Shown: positions 15,142-24,943, counted from the first letter of the stretch. The stretch: DNA of 64,000 nucleotides from Leminorella richardii (GCF_900478135.1 NZ_LS483470.1:2538501-2602500); one strand, 5' to 3'. Numbers and translations are program-made. The notes: generated from the sequence alone by a model not told the origin.

Positions 15142-17928
15142 ATGACCAAATACAGCCTTCGCGCCCGAATGATGATTTTGATCCTCGCCCCGACGCTTCT
15201 TATTGGGCTTTTGATCAGCACATTTTTCGTGGTACACCGCTACAACGAGCTGCAAGACCAGCTAGTGGACTCGGGCTCGAGCATCATTGAGCCTCTCGCT
15301 ATCGCCAGCGAGCACGGTATGACCTTCAGCAACCGCGAAGGCGTACGCCAGTTGGTCAGTATGCTGCACCGCCGTCATTCCAATATTGTACGGTCAATTG
15401 CCGTTTTCGACACGCAGAATCACCTGCTGGTCACGTCCAACTTTCATCAAAACTATGCACTGTTACAGCTGCCCAAGGGTACGCCTGTCCCCGATGACCT
15501 AACCGTTACTACCCGAGGCGACTCACTTATTCTGCGCACGCCTATCGTGTCGGAAAACCAGCTGCCTGATATGGACGTCAGCCTTGAACCAGGGCACAGA
15601 ACGCTGGGCTATATCGCCATTGAGCTCGATTTACGCACCGTACGCCTACAGCAATATAAAGAGATCTTCGTAGCCACGCTGCTGCTAAGCCTCTGCCTGT
15701 GTATCGCGATGCTGTTTGCCTACCGATTGATGCGTGACGTTACAGGGCCCATCCGCAACATGGTCAACACCGTTGACCGCATTCGCCGAGGCCAGCTGGA
15801 TAGCCGGGTTGAGGGCTATATGCTGGGCGAGCTTGATATGCTGAAGAACGGTATCAACTCAATGGCTATGTCGCTCACCGCCTATCATGAAGAGATGCAG
15901 CAAAACATCGATCAGGCCACGTCTGACCTGCGGGAAACGCTCGAGCAGATGGAGATCCAGAACGTAGAGCTGGATCTGGCGAAAAAGCGCGCTCAGGAAG
16001 CAGCGCGGATCAAATCAGAATTCTTAGCCAACATGTCGCATGAGCTTCGTACACCTCTTAACGGCGTAATAGGCTTTACCCGTCAGACGTTGAAAACCAC
16101 GCTGACGCCGACGCAAACCGACTATCTGCAAACCATTGAGCGCTCTGCCAGCAACCTGCTGAATATCATCAACGACGTACTCGACTTCTCGAAGCTGGAA
16201 GCGGGCAAGCTCGTGCTTGAACATACACAGTTCTCCCTGCGCGATACCATTGATGAAACCGTTATTCTGCTGGCCCACGGTGCGCACGAGAAGGCGCTGG
16301 AGCTAACGCTGCACGTCGCCAATGACGTGCCCGACAGCGTGATCGGCGATCCTCTTCGCCTACAGCAGGTCATCATGAACCTGCTGGGTAACGCCATTAA
16401 ATTTACCGAACAGGGCAATATCGACATCTACATTACGCTGCGTCACTTCTATGACAACAGCGTGGATCTTGAAGTGCAGGTCAAAGATACCGGCATCGGC
16501 ATTTCCGACCGCCAGCAGTCACAGCTGTTCCAAGCCTTCCGTCAGGCCGATGCCAGCATTTCTCGCCGCCACGGCGGTACAGGGCTGGGGCTAGTGATTA
16601 CTCAGCGTCTGGTCAGAGAGATGGGCGGCGATATCAGCTTCCAAAGCAAGCTGCATCAGGGCTCTACTTTCTGGTTCTACATTAATCTGGAGCGGGCGGA
16701 CGGTGATATGCCTGAAGTCGTTCCCCATCTGGATAAAATTTCCGGCCAGCGCATTCTCTATATCGAAGAAAACGAAGGGGCAATGCAGGCCGCGCTGGAA
16801 ATCTTTAGGGACGAGCCCGTCGAGGTTATCCCCTATCCCTGCTTTGAGCTTATCCCCGAACGGCATCAGGACTATGACGTTGTTCTTCTGGGGATGCCGG
16901 TTAACCTAATGGACGTTCAACACTACAAAGACAGCGTTATCAAAGAGGCGCTGAGCATTTCTCACCGCCTGATCTTGGCTATCCCTAATCGCCCGAATAT
17001 CGACGTCGAGGCTTTGAAGCAGGCTGGTGCACAGGTTTGCCTGAGTAAACCGCTTTCCCGCAACCGCCTGTTCGACGCTCTGCTTAGCGCTCGCCCAGAC
17101 CCGCTACTGCTAGTAGCAGAGCCGGTGAAAGATATCCACCTGCCGCTCACGGTAATGGCGGTGGACGATAATCCAGCTAACCTGAAGCTTATCGGCGTGC
17201 TGCTGAAAGACATCGTATCTCACGTCATCCTGTGTAACAGCGGTGAAGAGGCCATTGAACGGGCGAAGGATACGAACCTTGATATCATCCTGATGGATAT
17301 CCAAATGCCTGAAATCGACGGCATTAAAGCGGCTGAGATCATACATAAGCTGCCAAACCATCTGACTACCCCTATTGTTGCCGTGACGGCCCACGCGGCC
17401 ATCGGCGAGCGTGAACGGCTGATTGGCTGCGGCATGGACGACTATTTGGCTAAGCCAATTAATGAAGAAATGCTTATCGGCGTTCTGCAAACTCAGTGCC
17501 GCATCTCGCCGGAAGCGGACTTCCGTGCGGCAAAGCCCGCCGTTGAACAGGCCGCCCCAGTACAGGCTCCTGACGCTCCCTCAGAGCCCCCCCGCTCTCT
17601 AGACTGGCAGCTAGCCCTTACTCAGGCCGCCAATAAGGAAGATCTGGCCAAAGACCTGCTAAAAAGCCTGATTGAATTCCTGTCAGAGGTTGAAGCGCGA
17701 GTGCAGGCAGTGCTGGACGGCAATCCGGATGAGGATATCGTCAATCTCATTCACAAGCTGCACGGCAGCTCCAGCTACAGCGGCGTGCCGAGGCTGAAGC
17801 AGCTGTGTAACTATCTGGAAGGCCAGCTCAGAAACGGCACTACCGCCGCTGACCTAGAACCTGAGTGGCTTGAGCTGCTGGACGAATTCGAAAACGTGAG
17901 GCGAGAGGCAACTGCCTATATAGGCTGA
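15142..17928 (+). CDS. barA: Tripartite hybrid sensor kinase BarA
   Basis: The 928-residue inner-membrane kinase activates UvrY (GacA-type) and so the CsrB/CsrC small RNAs. Domains in order: a transmembrane helix (about 12-30), a periplasmic loop, a second transmembrane helix (about 175-195), HAMP (about 200-250), HisKA with phospho-acceptor His300 in MSHELRTPLNG, HATPase with DTGIGI and GGTGLGL, a receiver domain with Asp719 in ILMDIQMPEIDG, and a C-terminal Hpt domain with His874 in HKLHGSSSYSG. All phosphorelay residues are present. The gene faces pdxJ across a shared terminator, an order that differs from E. coli. Confidence 0.96.
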   Translation: MTKYSLRARMMILILAPTLLIGLLISTFFVVHRYNELQDQLVDSGSSIIEPLAIASEHGMTFSNREGVRQLVSMLHRRHSNIVRSIAVFDTQNHLLVTSNFHQNYALLQLPKGTPVPDDLTVTTRGDSLILRTPIVSENQLPDMDVSLEPGHRTLGYIAIELDLRTVRLQQYKEIFVATLLLSLCLCIAMLFAYRLMRDVTGPIRNMVNTVDRIRRGQLDSRVEGYMLGELDMLKNGINSMAMSLTAYHEEMQQNIDQATSDLRETLEQMEIQNVELDLAKKRAQEAARIKSEFLANMSHELRTPLNGVIGFTRQTLKTTLTPTQTDYLQTIERSASNLLNIINDVLDFSKLEAGKLVLEHTQFSLRDTIDETVILLAHGAHEKALELTLHVANDVPDSVIGDPLRLQQVIMNLLGNAIKFTEQGNIDIYITLRHFYDNSVDLEVQVKDTGIGISDRQQSQLFQAFRQADASISRRHGGTGLGLVITQRLVREMGGDISFQSKLHQGSTFWFYINLERADGDMPEVVPHLDKISGQRILYIEENEGAMQAALEIFRDEPVEVIPYPCFELIPERHQDYDVVLLGMPVNLMDVQHYKDSVIKEALSISHRLILAIPNRPNIDVEALKQAGAQVCLSKPLSRNRLFDALLSARPDPLLLVAEPVKDIHLPLTVMAVDDNPANLKLIGVLLKDIVSHVILCNSGEEAIERAKDTNLDIILMDIQMPEIDGIKAAEIIHKLPNHLTTPIVAVTAHAAIGERERLIGCGMDDYLAKPINEEMLIGVLQTQCRISPEADFRAAKPAVEQAAPVQAPDAPSEPPRSLDWQLALTQAANKEDLAKDLLKSLIEFLSEVEARVQAVLDGNPDEDIVNLIHKLHGSSSYSGVPRLKQLCNYLEGQLRNGTTAADLEPEWLELLDEFENVRREATAYIG

Positions 17929-17942
17929 TGCTGTTCCCCATG

Positions 17943-17974
17943 AAAAAGCCCTCGTTCATTACGAGGGCTTTTTT
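17943..17974. terminator. Bidirectional terminator between barA and pdxJ
   Basis: AAAAAGCCCTCGT (17943-17955) pairs with ACGAGGGCTTTTTT (17961-17974), giving U tracts on both strands. It ends both convergent genes. Confidence 0.9.
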
Positions 17975-18002
17975 GTTTATGGCTGCTTATACCTTCTGGT
18001 TT

Positions 18003-18734
18003 TTACTTCCTAGCCGCCAGCATCAGTGTCTTCATATCGGCTACTGCATCTTTCAGGCCAGACATCACCGCTCGGCCAATAATCGCATGACCAATATTCA
18101 GCTCATATATTTCCGGCAGCGCGGCAATCGCCTGCACGTTGTGGTAAGTCAGTCCATGGCCTGCGTTGACGCACAGCCCTTTGCCTTTCGCATAGCTGGC
18201 AGCGTGCGCAATTCTCTTCAGCTCTGCCTCACGGGCAATTTCCGTCACCGCGTCGGCATAATGGCCAGTATGGATCTCAATAAAGGTCGCGCCAGACGAC
18301 ACTGCTGCATCGATTTGCCGCACGTCAGCGTCGATAAACAGCGAAACGGCAATCCCTTCATCCATCAGCCGCCCCACTGCCACGGTCATCTTATCCAACT
18401 GACCGGCTACGTCCAGACCGCCTTCCGTCGTGACTTCCTGACGCTTTTCCGGCACTAGGCAGCAGAACGCGGGCTTTACGTCGCAGGCAATGCCGATCAT
18501 TTCATCAGTAACCGCCATTTCCAGATTCATGCGCGTCTGTAGCGTTTCCCGCAGCAGGCGAACGTCGCGGTCAGTAATATGGCGTCGATCTTCACGCAGG
18601 TGCACAGTGATACCGTCTGCCCCGGCCTGCTCGGCAATAAACGCTGCCTGAACCGGATCGGGATATGCAGTGCCGCGCGCGTTACGTAACGTGGCTATGT
18701 GATCGATATTAACGCCTAACAGCAAGTCCGACAT
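18003..18734 (-). CDS. pdxJ: Pyridoxine 5'-phosphate synthase
   Basis: The 243-residue TIM-barrel enzyme condenses 3-amino-1-hydroxyacetone phosphate with deoxyxylulose phosphate to form pyridoxine 5'-phosphate. The conserved N-terminus LGVNIDHIATLRNARGT, ADGITVHLREDRRHI and the C-terminal ELNIGHAIIGRAVMSGL phosphate-binding region are all present. It lies downstream of recO. In E. coli acpS follows pdxJ; here pdxJ ends the operon at the barA terminator. Confidence 0.96.
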   Translation of the reverse strand: MSDLLLGVNIDHIATLRNARGTAYPDPVQAAFIAEQAGADGITVHLREDRRHITDRDVRLLRETLQTRMNLEMAVTDEMIGIACDVKPAFCCLVPEKRQEVTTEGGLDVAGQLDKMTVAVGRLMDEGIAVSLFIDADVRQIDAAVSSGATFIEIHTGHYADAVTEIAREAELKRIAHAASYAKGKGLCVNAGHGLTYHNVQAIAALPEIYELNIGHAIIGRAVMSGLKDAVADMKTLMLAARK

Positions 18735-18885
18735 GATTTCTACCTCGAGCGTACAAAATAAAAAACGGTGCCGCAGCGCACCGCGGTGCAGCAGTCTGAA
18801 AACGATATCTCATTTTTACCGGATTTTTTGGTAAAAGAAAATCACATGGGACGTTTGGCGGGAATTAAATCGCGTAAAGCTGGGG

Positions 18886-19617
18886 CTACTCACCGTCAGC
18901 ATCGGCTGACGGCCTGCGGGGAATGAACTGTCGAAAAAGCTCTCGGCTTTTCAGAGGCTTTCCACCCAAATAGGGCTTAAGCGCCATGCGGGTAAAGCGC
19001 TTGGCGGAACGCAGCGTTTCCTCATCGGGAAAATCTCGACTCGACAGTGCCGTCAAGTCTCGCCCGGTAAAAGAGTGACGGTCTATCACCAGACTGGCGA
19101 TAAACCCCTTCTCTTCCCTATAGCGATAGGTCATCGTATCGCTGACCGGCTCACCGCTGCCGGCACAGTGTAGAAAATCGATGCCGTAGCCCAAGTGCTC
19201 AAGCAGCGCTAGCTCAAAGCGCCGCAGCGTGCGTTCAGGCGAGCCAGAGTCACCGGCAAGCTGCTGAATGCAGGCCAGATAGTCAAAAAACAGTGAGGAA
19301 TAGGGAGTTTCGTCTTCCAGAACCCGTGAAAGCACTTCATTCACGTACAGGCCGCTGTAGAGAGTAATACCGGACAGCGGAAGCGCCAGCGAAACGGCTT
19401 CAGCACCGCGCAAAGTCTTTACGCCCCCCTTGCCGCCCCACCGCACCAGCAGCGGCGTAAAGGGCTGTAAACAGCCCTTTAGCTGAGAGCGACGGCTTCG
19501 AGCCCCTTTCGCCAGCGCCTTAATGCGGCCGTGGCTTTCAGTAAACAAATCCAGCATCAGGCTGGTTTCGCTATAGGGTCGCCCGTGCAGCACAAAAGCG
19601 CGTTGCCAGCCGTCCAT
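18886..19617 (-). CDS. recO: DNA repair protein RecO
   Basis: The 243-residue protein loads RecA onto SSB-coated single-stranded DNA with RecR in the RecF pathway. It has the N-terminal OB-fold start (WQRAFVLHGRPYSETSLMLDLFT), the basic GARSRRSQLKG segment and the helical C-terminal part ending KPLKSRELFRQF. It is colinear with E. coli RecO throughout. It lies 10 bp downstream of era, and a 151-bp gap separates it from pdxJ. Confidence 0.95.
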   Translation of the reverse strand: MDGWQRAFVLHGRPYSETSLMLDLFTESHGRIKALAKGARSRRSQLKGCLQPFTPLLVRWGGKGGVKTLRGAEAVSLALPLSGITLYSGLYVNEVLSRVLEDETPYSSLFFDYLACIQQLAGDSGSPERTLRRFELALLEHLGYGIDFLHCAGSGEPVSDTMTYRYREEKGFIASLVIDRHSFTGRDLTALSSRDFPDEETLRSAKRFTRMALKPYLGGKPLKSRELFRQFIPRRPSADADGE

Positions 19618-19627
19618 CAGGGCAGTC

Positions 19628-20542
19628 CTAGAGGTCGTCCGTGTAGCCCAGGCTTCTTAGCGCACGCTCGTCGTCCGCCCAGCCCGATTTAACCTTCACC
19701 CACAGCTCTAGGTGAACCTTCGCCTCGAACATCTCTTCCATGTCTCGACGGGCTTCAATGCCGATGGTTTTGATCTTTTGCCCTTTATTGCCGATGACCA
19801 TCTTCTTCTGGCCATCGCGCTCCACGAGGATCAGGCCGTTGATGTCAAAGCCACCGCGCTCGTTGGCCGCAAAGCGCTCGATTTCAACGGTCACGGAATA
19901 AGGCAGCTCTTCGCCCAAAAAGCGCATCAGCTTTTCGCGGATAATCTCCGCAGCCATAAAGCGCTGTGAGCGGTCAGTAATGTAGTCTTCCGGGAAATGG
20001 TGATCCGCTTCCGGCAGCTGCTCGCGCACGATTTTCGCAATTGCGTCAACGTTAGTCCCTACCTCAGCAGAAATAGGCACTACCGCGTTAAAGTTCATCT
20101 GCTGGCTTAGAAACGCAATGTGCGGCAGCAGTGAATCTTTATCGGTGACGTTATCGACTTTATTGATCGCTAAAATCACCGGGCACTTAACGTTGCGCAG
20201 CTTGTTAAGCACCATTTCGTCATCCGGCGTCCAGTGGGTGCCTTCGACAACAAAAATAACCAGCTCAACGTCGCCAATGGCGCTGCTTGCCGCTCGGTTC
20301 ATCAGACGGTTTATCGCCCGCTTCTCTTCAATATGCAGCCCCGGGGTGTCGACGTAGATCGCCTGATAGGGACCTTCAGTGTGGATCCCCATAATGCGGT
20401 GGCGGGTAGTCTGCGCCTTACGCGACGTGATAGACACCTTTTGCCCCAGCAGCTGGTTAAGCAGCGTTGACTTGCCGACGTTAGGGCGACCCACGATGGC
20501 AATAAAGCCACAGCGGCTGGTTTCTTGATGTTCTGTCGTCAT
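19628..20542 (-). CDS. era: Ribosome-assembly GTPase Era
   Basis: The 304-residue essential GTPase binds the 3' end of 16S rRNA and checks 30S assembly. G1 GRPNVGKST (about 18-26), G3 DTPG and G4 NKVD are intact. The C-terminal KH domain carries VIGNKGQKIKTIG. The start codon overlaps the rnc stop by 4 bp (ATGA), so the two are translationally coupled. The order rnc-era-recO matches E. coli. Confidence 0.97.
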   Translation of the reverse strand: MTTEHQETSRCGFIAIVGRPNVGKSTLLNQLLGQKVSITSRKAQTTRHRIMGIHTEGPYQAIYVDTPGLHIEEKRAINRLMNRAASSAIGDVELVIFVVEGTHWTPDDEMVLNKLRNVKCPVILAINKVDNVTDKDSLLPHIAFLSQQMNFNAVVPISAEVGTNVDAIAKIVREQLPEADHHFPEDYITDRSQRFMAAEIIREKLMRFLGEELPYSVTVEIERFAANERGGFDINGLILVERDGQKKMVIGNKGQKIKTIGIEARRDMEEMFEAKVHLELWVKVKSGWADDERALRSLGYTDDL

Positions 20543-21219
20543 TCTAATCCTAAGTGCTTAAGAGCCTGTTCTGCTGCCGCCTGTTCCGCTTTGCGGCGGC
20601 TGGCGCCGATGCCGACGATGTCGTCGCTAATGCCGCTAACCTGGCACTGAATGGTAAATTCCTGATCGTGAGCCTCGCCTTTTACCTGCGTCACCAAGTA
20701 GGTCGGCAGTGGAAGATGGCGGCCCTGTAAAAATTCCTGCAGCCGGGTTTTGGGATCTTTTTGCTTGTCCCCCGGGCTAATGTATTCCAAACGGGAATGA
20801 TACCAAGCCAAAATCAGCGCCTGAATCTGGTGAATATCGCTGTCTAAGAAGATGGCACCTATCAGCGCCTCTACGGTATCAGCCAGAATCGACTCGCGGC
20901 GGTAGCCGCCGCTTTTCAGCTCACCTGGCCCCAGCCGAAGGCATTCCCCCAGCTCAAACTCGCGGCCGAGCTCTGCCAGTGTATTGCCGCGCACCAGCGT
21001 AGCGCGCATGCGGCTCATGTCACCTTCGTCTACCCGAGGAAAGCGCTGATACAGCGCATCGGCGATAACAAAGCTCAGAATGGAATCGCCCAGAAACTCC
21101 AGACGCTCATTGTGTTTACTGCTGGCGCTACGGTGCGTCAGCGCCTGCTGCAAAAGCGCCTGCTGCTGAAACGTATACCCGAGTTTTCGCTGTAGCCTTT
21201 CAATAATGATAGGGTTCAT
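20539..21219 (-). CDS. rnc: Ribonuclease III
   Basis: The 226-residue endonuclease cuts double-stranded RNA in rRNA and mRNA maturation. The signature ERLEFLGDSILSFVIADALY (about 38-57) holds the catalytic acidic residues, and DTVEALIGAIFLDSD supplies the second acidic pair. A C-terminal double-stranded RNA binding domain (about 155-225) ends SRRKAEQAAAEQALKHL. It is preceded by a leader with a strong inverted repeat that could be a site of autoregulation, as is known for rnc in E. coli. Confidence 0.97.
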   Translation of the reverse strand: MNPIIIERLQRKLGYTFQQQALLQQALTHRSASSKHNERLEFLGDSILSFVIADALYQRFPRVDEGDMSRMRATLVRGNTLAELGREFELGECLRLGPGELKSGGYRRESILADTVEALIGAIFLDSDIHQIQALILAWYHSRLEYISPGDKQKDPKTRLQEFLQGRHLPLPTYLVTQVKGEAHDQEFTIQCQVSGISDDIVGIGASRRKAEQAAAEQALKHLGLE

Positions 21220-21296
21220 GCATGTCCAAAACTAAATTCAAATCCAATAAAAGCGCCTGGTTCGCTCAACGGGCCAAGGCGTCCCGAAATAGTAAA

Positions 21297-21327
21297 ATCC
21301 GGATTCAAGTCAGGCTTAAATCCGGAT
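21297..21327 (-). promoter_or_regulatory. Leader stem-loop upstream of rnc
   Basis: A perfect 9-bp inverted repeat (ATCCGGATT 21297-21305, AATCCGGAT 21319-21327) with a 13-nt loop lies in the 182-bp lepB-rnc gap. It could be a weak terminator (a TTTTAC tract follows) or an RNase III autoregulation hairpin; sequence alone does not decide. Confidence 0.45.
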
Positions 21328-21401
21328 GTTCGTCGCTTCATCACCGACTCAAGACTGTACACGGCCAAATGTGTGGCACAGCCCAGTATACCCTAAATGT
21401 G

Positions 21402-22391
21402 TCAGTCAATCCCACCAATGCGGCTTAAGCGTACGCCGGTCGGCCACTCGCCTTCCTGCTTCTCAAAGCTCATCCAGATACCGGTAGCCTTACCGACAAA
21501 GTTCTCTTCCGGCACAAATCCCCAGTAGCGGCTGTCCGCGCTGTTATCGCGGTTGTCGCCCATCATGAAGTATTGCCCTTTAGGAACGATCCAAGTGTTA
21601 GCAGGAGAACCCGGCTGCTGATAGTACTCTCCAGCGCTGGTGACAACGTTAGGAATAGTCAGCGTCTGGTGGGCAACCTCGCCCAGCGTTTCTTGACGCT
21701 GCTGCATATCCACACCGCGCAGGCCTTTAGCCCGTTCGGCCTCGGTTTCCAGATCGAAAAAGCGGGTTTTCATCTGGCCAAGGCGCCCTTGTTCAGGCTC
21801 AAAGCCGATAAACCAGTTACTCTTTTCCTGAGGCGAATAGGTTAACTCTTGAGCCGGTGCGCAGTCTTTGTCCGTTGGGCAGGCTGGCGTAATTGTCAGC
21901 TTTTTTGAGACCGGATCGTAGTGCACAGTATCACCCGGCAATCCGACAACGCGCTTAATATAGTCGACGTTTTTATCCAGCGGGTATTTGAATACGGCGA
22001 TATCGCCTCGCTGAGGCTTACCGGTTTCAACCAGCGTCGTCTGAGTAATGGGATCTTTAATGCCGTAAGCAAACTTTTCCACCAGAATAAAGTCGCCAAT
22101 CAGCAGCGTCGGCATCATCGAACCGGACGGAATTTGAAACGGCTCATAGAGAAAAGAGCGCAGAACAAACACGACTGCCAGTACGGGGAACAGCGATCCT
22201 AAACCGTCCATCCAGCCTGTCGGAGTCGCAATGCGCGCCAGCGACTCGCGATCGATTTTACCTTCAGTCTCCACTCTGAGCGCTTCAATCTTGAGGCGAC
22301 GAGCCGGCCCCCACTTAAAGCGCTCCAGGCACCAAAAAATGCCGGTTACCAGTGTAGCTACGGCCAAAATCAAGGCAAACATATTCGCCAT
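21402..22391 (-). CDS. lepB: Signal peptidase I
   Basis: The 329-residue inner-membrane serine protease removes signal peptides from exported proteins. There is an N-terminal transmembrane helix (about 3-20) and a second near residue 65-80 just before the catalytic Ser in IPSGSMMPTL. The general-base Lys lies in DYIKRVVGLPGD, and the C-terminal GDNRDNSADSRYWG box is intact. It is 9 bp downstream of lepA on the same strand. Confidence 0.96.
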   Translation of the reverse strand: MANMFALILAVATLVTGIFWCLERFKWGPARRLKIEALRVETEGKIDRESLARIATPTGWMDGLGSLFPVLAVVFVLRSFLYEPFQIPSGSMMPTLLIGDFILVEKFAYGIKDPITQTTLVETGKPQRGDIAVFKYPLDKNVDYIKRVVGLPGDTVHYDPVSKKLTITPACPTDKDCAPAQELTYSPQEKSNWFIGFEPEQGRLGQMKTRFFDLETEAERAKGLRGVDMQQRQETLGEVAHQTLTIPNVVTSAGEYYQQPGSPANTWIVPKGQYFMMGDNRDNSADSRYWGFVPEENFVGKATGIWMSFEKQEGEWPTGVRLSRIGGID

Positions 22392-22400
22392 GCGAACTCC

Positions 22401-24218
22401 TTAAGACTTACCAACGTGAAGAATGGCCAGAAACGCTTCTTGCGGAACTTCAACGTTCCCCACTTGTTTCATGCGCTTCTTACCATCTTTCTGTTTCTGC
22501 AACAGCTTTTTCTTACGGCTGACGTCACCACCGTAGCACTTCGCCAGAACGTTTTTACGCAGCTGTTTAACTGTGGAGCGGGCAATAATGTGGTTGCCAA
22601 TCGCTGCCTGAATTGCAATATCAAACTGCTGACGTGGGATCAGCTCGCGCATTTTCTCCACCAGCTCGCGACCGCGAGTCTGGGAGTTATCTCTGTGGGT
22701 AATCAGCGCCAGCGCATCGACGCGATCGCCGTTGATCATCACGTCAACACGCACCATGTCAGAGGCCTGGAAACGTTTGAACCCGTAGTCAAGAGAAGCA
22801 TAGCCACGGGAGGTAGACTTCAGACGGTCAAAGAAGTCCAGCACCACTTCCGCCATGGGAATATCGTAGCTTAGCGCCACCTGATTGCCGTGATACACCA
22901 TATTGGTTTGCATACCGCGCTTTTCAACGCACAGCGTGATGACGTTACCCAAATATTCCTGCGGCAGCAGCATATGACATTCCGCGATAGGCTCGCGCAG
23001 CTCGTCAATGTTGTTCAGCGGCGGCAGCTTGGAAGGGCTGTCCACGTATACGGTTTCACCCGCCGTGGTGATCACTTCATACACTACCGTCGGTGCGGTA
23101 GTGATCAAATCAAGATCGTACTCGCGCTCTAAGCGCTCCTGAATGATCTCCATGTGCAGCAGGCCAAGGAAGCCGCAGCGGAAGCCGAAGCCTAGCGCTG
23201 TCGAGTTTTCCGGCTCGTAAAACAGAGAGGCGTCGTTCAGGCTTAGCTTGCCAAGAGCATCGCGGAAGGCTTCATAGTCATCAGAACTGATGGGGAACAG
23301 GCCTGCATAGACCTGCGGCTTGACCTTTTTAAAGCCCGGCAGCGGCACTTCCGCAGAGCGATGGGCGCTGGTCAGCGTATCCCCGACCGGAGCACCTAAA
23401 ATGTCCTTAATGGCGCAAACAACCCAACCTACTTCGCCGCAACCCAGCACTTCTGTATCAATGCGCTTAGGGGTAAAGACACCCAAGCGATCGACACCGT
23501 AGGTTTGCCCGGTACTCATGACCTTGATCTTGTCATTTTTACGCAGCACGCCGTTTTTAATTCGCACCAGCGAGACAACGCCCAAATAGTTGTCAAACCA
23601 GGAGTCAATTATCAGCGCCTGCAAAGGTTCGTCGGCAGAGCCTTCCGGCGGTGGAATATCGCGTACCAGACGTTCTAAAACGTCCTGCACGCCGACGCCG
23701 GTTTTGGCAGAGCAGCGCACCGCATCGGTCGCGTCAATACCAACAATATCTTCAATTTCCTGCGCTGCGCGATCGGGGTCTGCCGCTGGCAGGTCGATTT
23801 TGTTCAGCACTGGGACCACTTCCAGATCCATTTCAATGGCGGTATAGCAGTTAGCCAGCGTTTGGGCTTCTACGCCCTGCCCGGCGTCGACCACCAGCAG
23901 CGCCCCTTCACAGGCAGCCAGCGAACGAGAGACTTCATAAGAGAAGTCGACGTGCCCGGGGGTATCGATAAAGTTGAGCTGGTAGGTTTCGCCGTCTTTA
24001 GACTTATAGTCCAACGTGACGCTGTGGGCTTTAATCGTAATACCGCGTTCCCGCTCCAGATCCATAGAGTCAAGAACCTGCTCGGCCATTTCCCGATCGC
24101 TTAAGCCACCGCAGATCTGAATGATGCGGTCAGACAGGGTCGACTTGCCGTGGTCAATGTGGGCAATGATCGAGAAGTTTCTTATGTTCTTGTTTGCAAT
24201 AGCTTTATTATCAGTCAT
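22401..24218 (-). CDS. lepA: Elongation factor 4 (LepA)
   Basis: The 605-residue translational GTPase is a few residues longer at the N-terminus than the 599-residue E. coli protein. G1 AHIDHGKSTLSDR, the switch region ERERGITIKA, DTPGHVDF and NKIDLPAAD are intact, followed by domains II, III and V and the LepA-specific C-terminal domain with SRKKKLLQKQKDGKKRMK. It acts on stalled or mispositioned ribosomes. It is the first gene of the lepA-lepB-rnc-era-recO cluster. Confidence 0.97.
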   Translation of the reverse strand: MTDNKAIANKNIRNFSIIAHIDHGKSTLSDRIIQICGGLSDREMAEQVLDSMDLERERGITIKAHSVTLDYKSKDGETYQLNFIDTPGHVDFSYEVSRSLAACEGALLVVDAGQGVEAQTLANCYTAIEMDLEVVPVLNKIDLPAADPDRAAQEIEDIVGIDATDAVRCSAKTGVGVQDVLERLVRDIPPPEGSADEPLQALIIDSWFDNYLGVVSLVRIKNGVLRKNDKIKVMSTGQTYGVDRLGVFTPKRIDTEVLGCGEVGWVVCAIKDILGAPVGDTLTSAHRSAEVPLPGFKKVKPQVYAGLFPISSDDYEAFRDALGKLSLNDASLFYEPENSTALGFGFRCGFLGLLHMEIIQERLEREYDLDLITTAPTVVYEVITTAGETVYVDSPSKLPPLNNIDELREPIAECHMLLPQEYLGNVITLCVEKRGMQTNMVYHGNQVALSYDIPMAEVVLDFFDRLKSTSRGYASLDYGFKRFQASDMVRVDVMINGDRVDALALITHRDNSQTRGRELVEKMRELIPRQQFDIAIQAAIGNHIIARSTVKQLRKNVLAKCYGGDVSRKKKLLQKQKDGKKRMKQVGNVEVPQEAFLAILHVGKS

Positions 24219-24501
24219 TCACCTAAATCCGGCTGATATAGAAATACGAGGCAGCGCGGCTGGCCTTGGCCCACCGCGCTGCCAAAAAATTGTCTGTCAC
24301 CATTAAACTGGCGGACATTCTACACGTCGACATAGTTAAAACCTAGCAGCATACGCGATTGAATTATCGCCACAGCCTCTATTACCGCCTTGCTGGTGCC
24401 TGTTGCTCATTTATACCCCTAATTAGGGCATCTTTCTGAACAATCAAAAAAACTGAATGATAATGTCAATTTACTCCGCTATTCATTCGCATTCAGTTAT
24501 C

Positions 24502-24507
24502 TATAAT
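24502..24507 (+). promoter_or_regulatory. Probable -10 element of the BhsA-like gene
   Basis: A perfect TATAAT lies 57 bp upstream of the ATG. The -35 region is poor, so an activator may be needed. The rest of the 345-bp lepA-side spacer (24219-24563) shows no gene. Confidence 0.45.
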
Positions 24508-24563
24508 GACACACATTGAAAGGACGTTACCTTTCTCTCTCAAACTAACTGGAGTGAATTACC

Positions 24564-24824
24564 ATGAAAAATGTTAAACTTATCGCAGCTGCAGCCGTAT
24601 TATCCGCTTTCTCTTTCAGCTCTTTCGCCGCTCAGCAGGTTGATCGTTCTAAAACAGAAAATTTGGATAAAATCGGCACTGTGTCCGTCAGCAGCGCTAA
24701 CAGCCTGTCTGCACTGGAAAGCCAGCTGGCCGCAAAAGCAGACGCTCAGGGTGCTAGCTACTACTACATCGTTTCTGCTTCAAGCAACAACAAAGTCAAC
24801 GGTACTGCGATTCTTTACAAGTAA
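24564..24824 (+). CDS. YdgH/BhsA/McbA-like secreted small protein (DUF1471)
   Basis: The 86-residue protein has a clear signal peptide (residues 1-22, cleaved near SFAAQQ) and one DUF1471 domain: LDKIGTVSVSSANSLSALESQLAAKADAQGASYYYIVSAS, ending in a TAILYK strand. Family members are periplasmic or surface-associated and respond to stress or influence biofilm; the exact role cannot be read from sequence. It is a single-gene unit with its own -10 element and a strong terminator, divergent from lepA and convergent with rseC. Confidence 0.88.
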   Translation: MKNVKLIAAAAVLSAFSFSSFAAQQVDRSKTENLDKIGTVSVSSANSLSALESQLAAKADAQGASYYYIVSASSNNKVNGTAILYK

Positions 24825-24879
24825 TATCGAACATCCTGTCTTCCCATAGTACGACGTTTCATCATTTCCTTGTCTTTTC

Positions 24880-24907
24880 ACTCCGCCTCGGCGGAGTGTT
24901 TTTTTAT
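24880..24907 (+). terminator. Terminator of the BhsA-like gene
   Basis: ACTCCGCC and GGCGGAGT form an 8-bp stem with a 2-3-nt loop, followed by GTTTTTTT. It lies 55 bp past the stop codon. Confidence 0.85.
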
Positions 24908-24943
24908 CCTTTTCCTACGCCGTTTATGTCTTCATCTATGCCT

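Noticed and set aside
18735..18885. A hairpin in the pdxJ-recO spacer (CGCAGCGCACCGCGGTGC) as a riboswitch
   Set aside because: It is short and GC-rich with no conserved aptamer features; probably only a local stem.
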